Shown: in pieces, positions 7,061 to 15,473 of the stretch | Numbering within the stretch: the stretch's first letter is position 1 | Layout of the letters: each line of letters begins with the position of its first letter | Assembly (NCBI GenBank): GCA_947383095.1 | Contig: CANDBZ010000004.1 | Span: 1 to 43,470 of the forward strand | DNA from: an uncultured Clostridia bacterium | Lineage (GTDB): Bacteria > Bacillota > Clostridia > Christensenellales > CAG-917 | DNA: 43,470 nt | Direction of reading: 5' to 3' | Notes under the pieces: model-generated | Seen by the model: the letters and a program-made list of their open reading frames with translations, nothing else | Told to the model about the DNA's origin: nothing | The model's database searches: none | Position numbers and translations under genes: made by a program

Positions 7061-9211
7061 ATGAGATTTGCCGCGCCTTTGGCAAAAGCATTTGAAGAAG
7101 CCGTGATCACAGTCGGCCGCGTGCGTATAAGCGTATTGAGCGACAGAATTATACGCGTGGAAAAGGGCTCTTTCACGGATAAACGTACGCAGACCGTTTT
7201 TTGCAGAAATTTTGCAAAACCGCAGTTTAAATATACAAAATTCAACGATAAAGTGCTTATCACTACCGAAGCATGCAAATTTTGCGTCGACCTGAAGACC
7301 CTTGACGTCGGCGTGCGGTTCGCCTCCGGCGGCGTTGCTTATCCGTCCGAACGAAGTAATCTGGGCGGCACCGCAAGGACTCTCGACGGCACTTTCGGCG
7401 TGTTGGGCGGGTGGAAAGGAAAACGAGAAAAAAAAGACCGCTTTTGCCTCGGCCACATCAGAAAGGGTATATTCGCGTCCAACGGCGTGAGCGAGTTTGA
7501 CGACGGAAAATCATTTTTGCTTGACGGCGACGGCGGCGTTTCTCAAAGAGAAGGGAAATGCGTCGATAAATACGTGTTCGCATTCGGCGACGACTATCTC
7601 GGAGGACTGAAGGAGTTTTACGCGCTCACGGGGGCTACGCCCGTTTTGCCCAAATACGCGCTGTCTAATTGGTGGTCGAGATACCACGCTTACAGCGATA
7701 AGGAATATCTGGCTTTGATGGACAGGTTCGAGTCCGAACGCGTGCCGCTCACCGTAGCGACGATCGACATGGATTGGCATATCGTCAAAAACGTGCCGAA
7801 GGGGACGCAATATCGCTCCATGCAGGGCGCGGGGTGGACGGGCTATACTTTTGAAAAATCGCTGTTCCCCGATCATAAGGCGTTTTTGAAAAGCCTCAAG
7901 GACAGAGGGCTCGCCGTGACGATGAATTTGCACCCGCGCGACGGGGTGCGCCCGTTCGAGGTGCAGTATGAGGATATGGCGCGCGCGTGCGGGATCGACC
8001 CCGCGACAAAGCGCGCTGTCGAGTTTGATTTGACGGATAAGAGTTTTTTGTACGCTTATTTCGATATTTTGCATCATCCGTATGAGGAAGATGGCGTGGA
8101 TTTTTGGTGGATAGATTGGCAACAGGGCACAAAATCCAAAATGCAAGGTCTCGACCCGCTTTGGCTGCTAAATCATTATCATTTCGAGGACAACTGCCGA
8201 GACGGTAAACGGGGTCTGATTCTATCGAGATATGCGGGCTTGGGCTCGCACAGATACCCCGTAGGCTTCTCCGGCGACACGGTCGTTTGCTGGAAGAGCC
8301 TCAAGTTTCAGCCATATTTCACCGCGCTCGCTTCCAACGCAGGCTACACTTGGTGGTCGCACGACATAGGCGGACATTTGTTTGGCAGAGGCAACGAGGA
8401 GCTGTATTTGCGGTGGCTTCAGTTCGGCGTATTTTCACCGATAAACCGTCTGCATTCCAACAATAAAGCCTGGAGCAAGGAGCCGTGGCTTTATCCGCGC
8501 GTGGAGGAGATCGCAAAGGATTATCTGCGTTTGCGTCACAGGCTGTTGCCCTATCTGTATACGGCTAACGTGCGTACGGCAAAGGAGGGTATTCCGCTCA
8601 TAGCTCCGGCGTACTATTATGACCGGAAGGCGAACGCGCGCGACAGGAAGCATCGCAATCAGTATTATTTCGGCGAGCAGCTGTTCGTTTCGCCGATAAC
8701 GAGCCGCGCGAAAAAGACGACGGCGAAAGCGGCCGCGCTGTCGCGGGTAAACGTCCGGCTTCCTCAAGGCGAATGGCGCGACTTTTTTACTGGAAATCCC
8801 GTCGCGGGCGAAAGAGAGCAGATTATGTCGTATCCGCTCGACGCGTATCCCGTTTTCGCCAAATCGGGCGCGATTGTTCCCATGCTTGCAAAAAGAGACG
8901 GCAATTCGCAGGAGTTCGACGATCTCGAAATTCGCGTGTTCCCCGGCGAGAACGAATATACCATGTACGACGAGACGGGCAAAATAGATTTTGTTCTCTC
9001 AAAGGACGGCGAACGGTATATTCTCGGCATAGACCCGAGCGCGGACATAAAGACGGAGCGTTTGTTGGTCAGGCTCATGACGGGCGGCGGCGAAGCGTAC
9101 AGAGCCGTTTGCGAAGAGACCGAGAACGACGCGTTCGACGGTATCGCGACGGATTGCAGGAGGTGTAAAGTCGTTTTCGAGCCTGTCCTAAAGGGCGAGG
9201 CAGCGCGATAA
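7061..9211 (+). CDS. Glycoside hydrolase family 31 (alpha-glycosidase)
   Basis: The 716-residue, apparently cytoplasmic enzyme (no signal peptide) has an N-terminal beta domain, a GH31 barrel starting near NWWSRYHAYSD, and C-terminal beta domains. The expected nucleophile is Asp352 in FWWIDWQQG and the acid/base is Asp406 in GFSGDTVVCW. WIDWQQG differs from the WLDMNEP of classical alpha-glucosidases and occurs in a distinct GH31 subgroup, so the specificity should not be assumed to be maltose or starch. Other family marks are MDWHIV, HDIGGH and SPINRLHSNN. A strong AGGGGG ribosome-binding site precedes the ATG, 18 nt after the XRE-cupin gene, with which it forms an operon. Confidence 0.93.
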   Translation: MRFAAPLAKAFEEAVITVGRVRISVLSDRIIRVEKGSFTDKRTQTVFCRNFAKPQFKYTKFNDKVLITTEACKFCVDLKTLDVGVRFASGGVAYPSERSNLGGTARTLDGTFGVLGGWKGKREKKDRFCLGHIRKGIFASNGVSEFDDGKSFLLDGDGGVSQREGKCVDKYVFAFGDDYLGGLKEFYALTGATPVLPKYALSNWWSRYHAYSDKEYLALMDRFESERVPLTVATIDMDWHIVKNVPKGTQYRSMQGAGWTGYTFEKSLFPDHKAFLKSLKDRGLAVTMNLHPRDGVRPFEVQYEDMARACGIDPATKRAVEFDLTDKSFLYAYFDILHHPYEEDGVDFWWIDWQQGTKSKMQGLDPLWLLNHYHFEDNCRDGKRGLILSRYAGLGSHRYPVGFSGDTVVCWKSLKFQPYFTALASNAGYTWWSHDIGGHLFGRGNEELYLRWLQFGVFSPINRLHSNNKAWSKEPWLYPRVEEIAKDYLRLRHRLLPYLYTANVRTAKEGIPLIAPAYYYDRKANARDRKHRNQYYFGEQLFVSPITSRAKKTTAKAAALSRVNVRLPQGEWRDFFTGNPVAGEREQIMSYPLDAYPVFAKSGAIVPMLAKRDGNSQEFDDLEIRVFPGENEYTMYDETGKIDFVLSKDGERYILGIDPSADIKTERLLVRLMTGGGEAYRAVCEETENDAFDGIATDCRRCKVVFEPVLKGEAAR

Positions 9212-9235
9212 ATCTCAAAAAATGTATAAAATCGC

Positions 9236-9264
9236 TTGACTTATGACTTTATATTTTATATCAT
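9236..9264 (+). promoter_or_regulatory. Promoter of rplM-rpsI
   Basis: TTGACT (9236-9241), 17 bp, TATCAT (9259-9264). The leader of about 90 nt to the ATG is long enough for an L13-type autoregulatory leader, but I could not identify that structure with confidence. Confidence 0.6.
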
Positions 9265-9362
9265 TATCAAGCATAATTTTTCGGATAAGTTTGCGCTCGG
9301 ACGGAACTAGCCCCTCTTGTCTTGCCGCTTATTGCGAAAAACAAATACGGAGGTTGGCTATT

Positions 9363-9830
9363 ATGGCTAAAGATTTGTCTACTATGGCAAAAAACAATAA
9401 GTCTTATATGGCAAAGCCCGGCGAAGTGGAGAGCAAGTGGTATATCGTCGACGCAACAGGTTTGGTGCTCGGACGTCTTGCCTCGCAGGTTGCGACTATC
9501 CTCAAGGGGAAAAACAAGCCTGAATATACTCCCAACGTCGACTGCGGCGACCATGTTATTATAATCAACTGCGATAAGGTGGTTCTCACGGGCAACAAAC
9601 TCGAGGACAAGTATTATCGTTATCACACGGGTTATATCGGCGGATTGAAAGAGATCCAATACAAAAAGCTCATGAAAGAGCAACCCGACAAGGCAGTGTT
9701 CAAGGCGGTTAAGGGCATGCTTCCCAAAAACAGCCTCGGCGCAAAGATGCTCAAAAAACTTCGCGTCTATGCGGGAAGCGAGCACAATCATGCGGCGCAA
9801 TGCCCCGTTGAGCTCAAGCTCAATTTTTGA
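9363..9830 (+). CDS. rplM: 50S ribosomal protein L13 (uL13)
   Basis: An early-assembly 23S rRNA-binding protein. The start at 9363 is chosen for the GGAGG nine bases upstream; it gives 155 aa, about a dozen more than usual, because [15 protein letters not shown] precedes the conserved [16 protein letters not shown]. Internal ATGs at 9384 and 9408 lack a ribosome-binding site. The core [16 protein letters not shown]-like and [16 protein letters not shown] segments are intact. It pairs with rpsI 10 nt downstream. Confidence 0.96.
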   Translation: MAKDLSTMAKNNKSYMAKPGEVESKWYIVDATGLVLGRLASQVATILKGKNKPEYTPNVDCGDHVIIINCDKVVLTGNKLEDKYYRYHTGYIGGLKEIQYKKLMKEQPDKAVFKAVKGMLPKNSLGAKMLKKLRVYAGSEHNHAAQCPVELKLNF

Positions 9831-9840
9831 GAGGTGAATT

Positions 9841-10254
9841 ATGGCGACTAAAAAGACCAAGAAAGTTCAATATCTCGGCACAGGCAGAAGAAAGAAAGCC
9901 ATCGCGAGAGTGCGTCTCATCCCCGGCGGCGAGGGCGCGATCGTGATAAACAAGCGCACAATCGAGGATTACTTCCCTCAAGACACTATGAAGTTCATCG
10001 TCAATCAGCCTCTTGTCGCAACCGGCACGACTGATAAGTTCGATGTATTCGTCAACGTCTACGGCGGCGGCTACACCGGTCAGGCGGGCGCGATCCGCCT
10101 CGGCATTGCGAGAGCTCTTTGCGTTGCGGACGCGGAAGCATACAGAGCCATCCTCAAGAAAGAGGGATATCTCACCCGCGACCCGAGAGCCAAGGAGCGT
10201 AAAAAATACGGTTTGCACAAGGCGCGCAAGGCTCCTCAATTCTCAAAGAGATAA
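9841..10254 (+). CDS. rpsI: 30S ribosomal protein S9 (uS9)
   Basis: A 137-residue 30S head protein whose C-terminal Ser-Lys-Arg tail reaches the P-site tRNA; the tail PQFSKR is intact. [14 protein letters not shown] and [19 protein letters not shown] are classical motifs. It is co-transcribed with rplM and ends at a strong terminator. In many Bacillota rplM-rpsI follow rplQ and the ECF transporter genes; here the pair sits about 9 kb before rpsJ. Confidence 0.97.
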   Translation: MATKKTKKVQYLGTGRRKKAIARVRLIPGGEGAIVINKRTIEDYFPQDTMKFIVNQPLVATGTTDKFDVFVNVYGGGYTGQAGAIRLGIARALCVADAEAYRAILKKEGYLTRDPRAKERKKYGLHKARKAPQFSKR

Positions 10255-10284
10255 TCCGCGAGCTGCACATCTGATCTCAAAGTT

Positions 10285-10315
10285 GCCCTGCCGAAAGGCG
10301 GGGCTTATATTTTTC
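10285..10315 (+). terminator. Intrinsic terminator after rpsI
   Basis: GCCCTGCC, GAAA loop, GGCGGGGC, then TTATATTTTT. The eight-pair stem contains one G-T pair. Confidence 0.9.
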
Positions 10316-10343
10316 TTGACAAATGATAAACGCATTATAAAAT
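10316..10343 (+). promoter_or_regulatory. Promoter of the ECF S-component/DUF1893 operon
   Basis: TTGACA (10316-10321), 16 bp, TAAAAT (10338-10343), starting directly after the rpsI terminator. Confidence 0.65.
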
Positions 10344-10375
10344 TATATATATCACCACATTAAGGAGAAAAGACG

Positions 10376-10945
10376 ATGTTGGATTCGATCCTTAAAAACC
10401 AAAGCGTTGCGTTGCGTATATCCGTAAAAACCGTGATTTCGGTCGTGCTTATAGCGCTTGCGATAGGGCTGCCTCAAATCGCGCATATAGCGGGCAGCGC
10501 GCAGGCGGGCTCCGTTTGGCTTCCGATGTACGCTCCGGTTTTGCTTGCGGGTTGCCTGCTCGGCCCCGTGTGGGGACTTATAGTGGGCATTCTTTCGCCC
10601 GTGGTCAGCTTTGGTTTTACAACGCTCGCTCTCGACGCGGCTATGCCCGCGCTTGCGAGGTTGCCTTATATGATCGCGGAGCTCGCGGTATTCGGCGCGG
10701 TCAGCGGAGCGTTTGCAAAGCAGATCCGCAAAAACACGTTGTTCGCTTTCCCTGCGGTGCTTGCGGCGCAGGTATCGGGGCGCGCGCTGTTTGCAGCGGC
10801 TCAACTCATTGCAGGCAAAGGTCTGGCCGCCGTCGCGTCAAGCTTGAGCGCGGGGTTGGTCGGGCTTTACGTACAGCTTATAGCGGTGCCGCTTATCGTC
10901 GTCGCGCTTGCGAAGGCGCTCAAAAAAGAGGCGAACCGTGAATAA
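10376..10945 (+). CDS. ECF transporter S component (substrate-specific membrane subunit)
   Basis: A 189-residue protein with about five or six hydrophobic helices and the GCLLGPVWGLIVGILSPVVS segment typical of S components of energy-coupling factor importers for vitamins and related micronutrients. The substrate cannot be told from sequence alone. No EcfA/EcfT energising genes are in the window, so it probably shares a module encoded elsewhere (group II ECF). It has a good AAGGAG site and overlaps the DUF1893 gene by 8 nt, which may mark a shared function. Confidence 0.8.
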   Translation: MLDSILKNQSVALRISVKTVISVVLIALAIGLPQIAHIAGSAQAGSVWLPMYAPVLLAGCLLGPVWGLIVGILSPVVSFGFTTLALDAAMPALARLPYMIAELAVFGAVSGAFAKQIRKNTLFAFPAVLAAQVSGRALFAAAQLIAGKGLAAVASSLSAGLVGLYVQLIAVPLIVVALAKALKKEANRE

Positions 10946-11345
10946 AGCCGTCGAGCTGTTGCGCGGCGATATCACGCTTGCCGTCGTAAACGGCGACAGA
11001 CGCGCTACGTTCGTCGACCGCGGCATAAAAGCGTTGCTGTCGGTTTTAAGCGGAGACGACATATTGAAGGGCGCGGACGTTGCGGACAAGGTAGTTGGCA
11101 AGGCGGCGGCGCTTTTGTTTGTAAAAGGCGGGGTTAAACGCATATACGCAGAGGTTTGCAGCAAGCCCGCGCGCGACGTTTTGGTAAAATACGGCGTTGA
11201 ACTCGAGTATAAAACTTTGACTGGCGGGATAGTCAACCGAGCGGGCGACGGCCCGTGTCCGATGGAATATGCCGTGCTTGAAACGGACGATCCCGACGAA
11301 GCGGCAAAAATACTGTCCGCGAAGCTGGAAGCAATGAATAAATAA
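10938..11345 (+). CDS. DUF1893 family protein
   Basis: The start is GTG at 10938, overlapping the S-component stop by 8 nt, with AGAGG ahead of it; it gives 135 aa and begins MNKAVELLRGDITLAVVNGD. The small alpha/beta protein matches the DUF1893 (TM1506-like) pattern, including DKVVGKAAALLFV and CPMEYAVLETDDP. Its biochemical role is not established; a deaminase-like fold has been described for the family. Translational coupling to the S component suggests a role connected with the imported compound; this is inference. Confidence 0.78.
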   Translation: MNKAVELLRGDITLAVVNGDRRATFVDRGIKALLSVLSGDDILKGADVADKVVGKAAALLFVKGGVKRIYAEVCSKPARDVLVKYGVELEYKTLTGGIVNRAGDGPCPMEYAVLETDDPDEAAKILSAKLEAMNK

Positions 11346-11357
11346 TTTGTGATATTT

Positions 11358-11386
11358 AAAATCGACCTCGAAAGAGGTCGATTTTT
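11358..11386. terminator. Bidirectional terminator between DUF1893 and spmB
   Basis: AAAATCGACCTC, GAAA loop, GAGGTCGATTTT: a 12-pair stem with A and T runs on both sides, placed between convergent genes. Confidence 0.92.
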
Positions 11387-11388
11387 AT

Positions 11389-11895
11389 TTACATGATCCT
11401 GCACAGCGCGCAGGCTACGACGGTGCCGAGCAAGGTGCAGAACAGCGCGACGGGAATGGCATAGCGCAGCTTGCGCACCTTACACGCGGAAAAGTATACC
11501 GCCGAGATATAAAATATTGTTTCCGTCGCGCCGGCTATGACAGCGGCGCACCTGGCGGGATAGCTGTCGACGCCGCAATCGTTTATTATACTTTCAAGCA
11601 GCGCGATCGTGCCGTTGCCCGACAGGGGCACAAGCAGGATTATTTCCGTGATTTCGGATGGAATGCCGAGGTATGACAAAGGCTTTGCCAGCCAGCCGGA
11701 TATAGTCGAAGAAAGACCGCTCGCCTTAAATAGCTCTATACAGACAAATACCGCCGCTACATACGGAAATATGCTTTTGATAAGCCCGAGGCTGTCGCGC
11801 GTGCCGTCCAAAAAACAGTCGTATACCTTGACTTTTTTTATGATGCATATAATTATCAAAACGATCAGCAATACGGGCAGTATATATACGCTCAT
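11389..11895 (-). CDS. spmB: Spore maturation protein B
   Basis: A 168-residue membrane protein with four or five hydrophobic segments and the nucleoside-recognition (Gate) region LLVPLSGNGTIALLESII ... AGATETIFYISAVYFS. In Bacillus, SpmA and SpmB act in the mother cell to help dehydrate the spore core. The ATG overlaps the spmA stop by 4 nt (ATGA), so the two are translated together. The pair is good evidence that the host can sporulate or descends from spore formers. Confidence 0.93.
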   Translation of the reverse strand: MSVYILPVLLIVLIIICIIKKVKVYDCFLDGTRDSLGLIKSIFPYVAAVFVCIELFKASGLSSTISGWLAKPLSYLGIPSEITEIILLVPLSGNGTIALLESIINDCGVDSYPARCAAVIAGATETIFYISAVYFSACKVRKLRYAIPVALFCTLLGTVVACALCRIM

Positions 11896-12578
11896 CTCTT
11901 TCTTGCCTTCCGCGAACGCGTGTTAAAACCGCGTAAACGTTGGTTTAACATAGAATTTTGTATATGTAAACCGCGGTTTTTGTCATCACCTTTATTTTGT
12001 TTTTTGTCCGTCAAGGCAAAGACCTTGCATAAAATAACTCCGCTTAATGTGGATACGGAGGTGGATATCAGCGTGGGCAGAAATATCGATGACGCGTCCG
12101 CGCTGCCCGCAGCCGCGCGTATGGCTATGACCGTCGCGGGGATTAGTTGGATCGACGTCGCGTTGATTATCAACAGCAGGATCATGTTTGCGCTTGCAAC
12201 GGTTTGCTCCTCGCTTGCCATTGCGTGCATGGCTTTTATGCCCGCGGGAGTGGCGACTCCGCCCATGCCGAGCATATTGCCCGCGAGATTTACCGATATC
12301 CAATTATACGCCTCGTCGCTCTCGTTCTTGAAGAGCCGCTTTATGAGCGGTCGCAACAGCTTGGACAGCTTCTTGTCCAGCTCCGTCGCCTGCATCATTT
12401 TAAGAACGGACAGCCACACCGCGTATATCGCCGCAAGCTTTACTATAAGCGTGATCGCGTTCATCACGCCCTGAAGCATAGTGGGAAACGCGGTCGCCGG
12501 CGAGGCGATCGTCAGAAGCACTATCGATATAAGCGTGAGTGCGGTGAAGGCGACGTTCATATCAAATTTTATTTTCAT
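11892..12578 (-). CDS. spmA: Spore maturation protein A
   Basis: A membrane protein partner of SpmB. The ATG at 12578 (MKIKFDMNVAFTALT) is preferred to the ATG at 12623 because the latter lies inside the opposing metG promoter; its ribosome-binding site is nevertheless weak, so the start is uncertain (228 aa from 12578). Key stretches are NLAGNMLGMGGVATPAGIKA and NATSIQLIPATVIAIRAAAG. A basic tail of about 40 residues (RLRGFNTRSRKARKR at the end) extends beyond the usual C-terminus. Confidence 0.9.
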   Translation of the reverse strand: MKIKFDMNVAFTALTLISIVLLTIASPATAFPTMLQGVMNAITLIVKLAAIYAVWLSVLKMMQATELDKKLSKLLRPLIKRLFKNESDEAYNWISVNLAGNMLGMGGVATPAGIKAMHAMASEEQTVASANMILLLIINATSIQLIPATVIAIRAAAGSADASSIFLPTLISTSVSTLSGVILCKVFALTDKKQNKGDDKNRGLHIQNSMLNQRLRGFNTRSRKARKR

Positions 12579-12610
12579 GCGCCCGTAAATATGAGCGCCC
12601 GCATATTTTG

Positions 12611-12639
12611 TTGTCAATCTCAAATAAAAGATGTATAAT
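12611..12639 (+). promoter_or_regulatory. Promoter of metG
   Basis: TTGTCA (12611-12616), 17 bp, TATAAT (12634-12639). Transcription would start about 30 nt before the metG ATG. No T-box leader fits in this distance. Confidence 0.7.
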
Positions 12640-12679
12640 ATGTGAACTGATTTATGCGCGTGCGCGCACAGAGGCGATT

Positions 12680-14662
12680 ATGGAAAAGAAAAAGTTTTAT
12701 CTGACGACCGCAATCACTTATACATCGGGCAAGCCCCACATCGGCAACACGTATGAAATCGTGCTTGCCGACCTCATCGCGAGGGCAAAGCGCATGCAGG
12801 GCTACGACGTCTTTTTTCAGACGGGCACGGATGAGCACGGCGAAAAAATAGAGCTGAAGGCCGCGGACGCGGGCGTCACGCCGCAGCGGTTTGTGGACGG
12901 TGTCGCGGGCGAAATAAAGCGCATCTGGGATTTGATGGACACGACGTACGACAAATTTATGCGCACCACCGACGCGGAGCACGAGGCGCAGGTGCAAAGG
13001 ATATTCGAGAAGCTTTATAAGCAGGGCGATATATATAAGGGCTCTTATCAGGGCTGGTATTGCACGCCGTGCGAATCCTTTTGGACGGAAAGTCAGCTCA
13101 AGGACGGCAAGTGTCCCGATTGCGGCAGAGAAGTCAAGATGGCGCAGGAGGAGGCGTATTTCTTTGCGATGAGCAAATACAGCGATAAGCTTATGAAATA
13201 CTACGACGAGCATCCGGATTTCATCACTCCGCTATCGCGCAAAAACGAGATGGTCAACAATTTCCTCAAGCCCGGCTTGCAGGATCTGTGCGTATCGCGC
13301 ACGTCCTTCGATTGGGGCGTACCGGTTTCCTTCGACAAAAAGCACGTGGTGTACGTTTGGCTTGACGCGCTTACGAATTATATCACGGGAATAGGCTATA
13401 ATTGCGATGGGGACAGCTCGCCGCAGTTTCAAAAGAATTGGCCGGCGGATCTGCATGTTATAGGCAAGGATATCGTGCGCTTTCACGTCATATATTGGCC
13501 GATTTTTCTCATGGCGCTGGGGCTGCCTCTGCCCAAGCGGATATACGGGCATCCGTGGCTGCTGCAGGACGGCGGCAAGATGTCCAAATCAAAGGGCAAC
13601 GTCATTTATGCGGACGACCTCGTCGATATCTTCGGCGTGGACGCGGTGAGGTATTATCTGTTGAGCCAGATGCCGTTTGACAACGACGGCACAATAAGCT
13701 GGGAAGCCGTTGCGGAGGTCATTAACAGCGAGCTTGTCAACGTGTACGGCAACCTCGTTCAGCGCACCGTCGCGATGAGCAACAAGTATTTCGGGGGCGA
13801 GGTTTGCGACAAGGGCGTGGAGGAAGCCGTCGACGGCGAGCTTAAATCGGCGGTAACGGGCTTGAAAAAACGCGTTTTCGACGCATTGGACGGCTTCAGA
13901 GTCGCAGACGCTGCGGGCGAGATCGTCTCCGTTTTGCGCCGCGCCAATAAATATATCGACGAAACGACGCCGTGGATATTGGCAAAGGACGATAGCAAGT
14001 CAGACAGACTGCGCACCGTGCTTTACAACCTCACGGAGACCATAGTCGTCTGCTCGAGTCTGCTTGAGCCGTTTATGCCGCAAACCGCCGCTCTTGCGAT
14101 AAGTCAATGCGGCGCGCAAAAGAGAAGCTATGAGGATCTGGACGAGTTCGGCTTGCTCGGCTGCGTAAAGGTTGCGGAAAATCCGACGCACCTCTTCGCA
14201 AGGCTGGACATCGATAAGATAATGGAACAGGTAAAGGCGAAAGAACTTGTGACGGATGATGTTGAAAACGTGCATATCGAGGAGAAAAAGATAGTGGAAG
14301 AAAAAATCGAAAATACGGTCGATATAAATGAAATCGGCATCGAGGATTTTGCAAAGGTGCAGCTGCGCGTCGGTAAAATTCTCACGGCGGAAAAGGTGGA
14401 GAAAGCGGATAAATTGCTTAAATTCACAGTGCAAATAGGTCAAGAAACGCGCACGATTGTGAGCGGTATAGCGAAATTTTATACGGCGGAGGAAATGATC
14501 GGCAAAAACGTGGTCGTGGTTTACAACCTCAAGGCGGCGAAGCTGCGCGGCATAGAAAGTCAGGGCATGCTGCTTTGCGCGTGCGAGCAGACTCAAGACG
14601 GCGAGAGGGTCGTGCTTGTTTCTCCCGAAAAACCCGTGAACAGCGGTAGCGTGGTGAGATGA
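12680..14662 (+). CDS. metG: Methionyl-tRNA synthetase
   Basis: Charges tRNA-Met. The 660-residue class I synthetase has HIGN at residues 20-23, a four-Cys zinc knuckle (Cys128, Cys131, Cys145, Cys148), KMSKS at 300-304, an anticodon-binding domain, and a C-terminal EMAP/Trbp-like tRNA-binding domain (IEDFAKVQLRVGKIL to the end). The start at 12680 has GAGG seven bases upstream. The stop overlaps the ATG of tatD, so metG, tatD and probably the radical-SAM gene form one operon, an arrangement common in Clostridia. Confidence 0.97.
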   Translation: MEKKKFYLTTAITYTSGKPHIGNTYEIVLADLIARAKRMQGYDVFFQTGTDEHGEKIELKAADAGVTPQRFVDGVAGEIKRIWDLMDTTYDKFMRTTDAEHEAQVQRIFEKLYKQGDIYKGSYQGWYCTPCESFWTESQLKDGKCPDCGREVKMAQEEAYFFAMSKYSDKLMKYYDEHPDFITPLSRKNEMVNNFLKPGLQDLCVSRTSFDWGVPVSFDKKHVVYVWLDALTNYITGIGYNCDGDSSPQFQKNWPADLHVIGKDIVRFHVIYWPIFLMALGLPLPKRIYGHPWLLQDGGKMSKSKGNVIYADDLVDIFGVDAVRYYLLSQMPFDNDGTISWEAVAEVINSELVNVYGNLVQRTVAMSNKYFGGEVCDKGVEEAVDGELKSAVTGLKKRVFDALDGFRVADAAGEIVSVLRRANKYIDETTPWILAKDDSKSDRLRTVLYNLTETIVVCSSLLEPFMPQTAALAISQCGAQKRSYEDLDEFGLLGCVKVAENPTHLFARLDIDKIMEQVKAKELVTDDVENVHIEEKKIVEEKIENTVDINEIGIEDFAKVQLRVGKILTAEKVEKADKLLKFTVQIGQETRTIVSGIAKFYTAEEMIGKNVVVVYNLKAAKLRGIESQGMLLCACEQTQDGERVVLVSPEKPVNSGSVVR

Positions 14663-15435
14663 TGTTGATAGATACGCACTGCCATCTTAACGATGAAAAG
14701 CTTTTGCCGGAGGCGGACGGAATAATCGCAAATTTCCCCGCGTGCGGCATAGAGAGCGCGATATGCGTGGGCTATGATATGCCCTCGAGCGAGATCGCCG
14801 CCGAGCTTGCTTCGAAGCACGACAGGATATATGCCGCGATCGGCATACATCCTCACGACGCCGTGACCGCCGACTATGACAAATACGAGCGTCTTGCAAC
14901 GCTCTCGTCGTCGCAAAAGGTCGTGGCGATCGGCGAGATCGGCTTGGATTATCACTATGATTTAAGTCCCCGCGCAATACAAAAGGGCGCTTTCAGAGAG
15001 CAGATAGAGCTGGCGGACGCGTTGGGGCTGCCCATAGTTCTGCATATCCGCGAGGCGTACGAGGACGCAAGACAGATACTGTTCGAGTCGCGGCGATATC
15101 TCAACAACGGGCTGTTGTTACACTGCTATTCGGGCTCAAAGGAGTTTGTAAAAGTGTTTGGCGAGCTGGACGCATACTTTGCTTTCGGCGGAGCGATCAC
15201 CTTCAACAACGCCAGGCATAACATAGAGTCTTTGCAGGCGGTGCCGCGCGACAGACTGCTTCTCGAGACCGATTGTCCGTATATGACGCCCGTGCCGCAC
15301 AGGGGAGAGGTCAACCGTCCCGAATACGTTGCGCTCGTCGCAAAGCGCGCGGCGGAGGTCCTTGACATGAGCGCGGAGGATATTGAAAGTATGACCACCG
15401 AAAACGCGAAAAGATTGTTTATACGCATGAAATAG
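14659..15435 (+). CDS. tatD: TatD family metal-dependent hydrolase (DNase)
   Basis: A 258-residue TIM-barrel hydrolase with metal ligands in IDTHCH (His7, His9), the glutamate in VAIGEIGLDYH, later histidines in VLHIRE and LLHCYSG, and the aspartate in LLETDCPYM. TatD/YcfH proteins are 3'-5' DNases and can act on D-aminoacyl-tRNA or in DNA repair. Two ATGs (14659 and 14662) overlap the metG stop; the choice changes the product by one residue. Confidence 0.94.
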   Translation: MMLIDTHCHLNDEKLLPEADGIIANFPACGIESAICVGYDMPSSEIAAELASKHDRIYAAIGIHPHDAVTADYDKYERLATLSSSQKVVAIGEIGLDYHYDLSPRAIQKGAFREQIELADALGLPIVLHIREAYEDARQILFESRRYLNNGLLLHCYSGSKEFVKVFGELDAYFAFGGAITFNNARHNIESLQAVPRDRLLLETDCPYMTPVPHRGEVNRPEYVALVAKRAAEVLDMSAEDIESMTTENAKRLFIRMK

Positions 15436-15473
15436 CGATATAAACTATTGATAATGTAATTTGAGAGAAAAAT

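Noticed and set aside
9243..9362. Upstream extension of rplM from the ATG at 9243.
   Set aside because: It overlaps the promoter -10 region and lacks a ribosome-binding site, while GGAGG fits the start at 9363.
12579..12623. Upstream start for spmA at 12623.
   Set aside because: It falls within the opposing metG promoter and would add non-conserved residues; the ATG at 12578 is preferred despite its weak ribosome-binding site.
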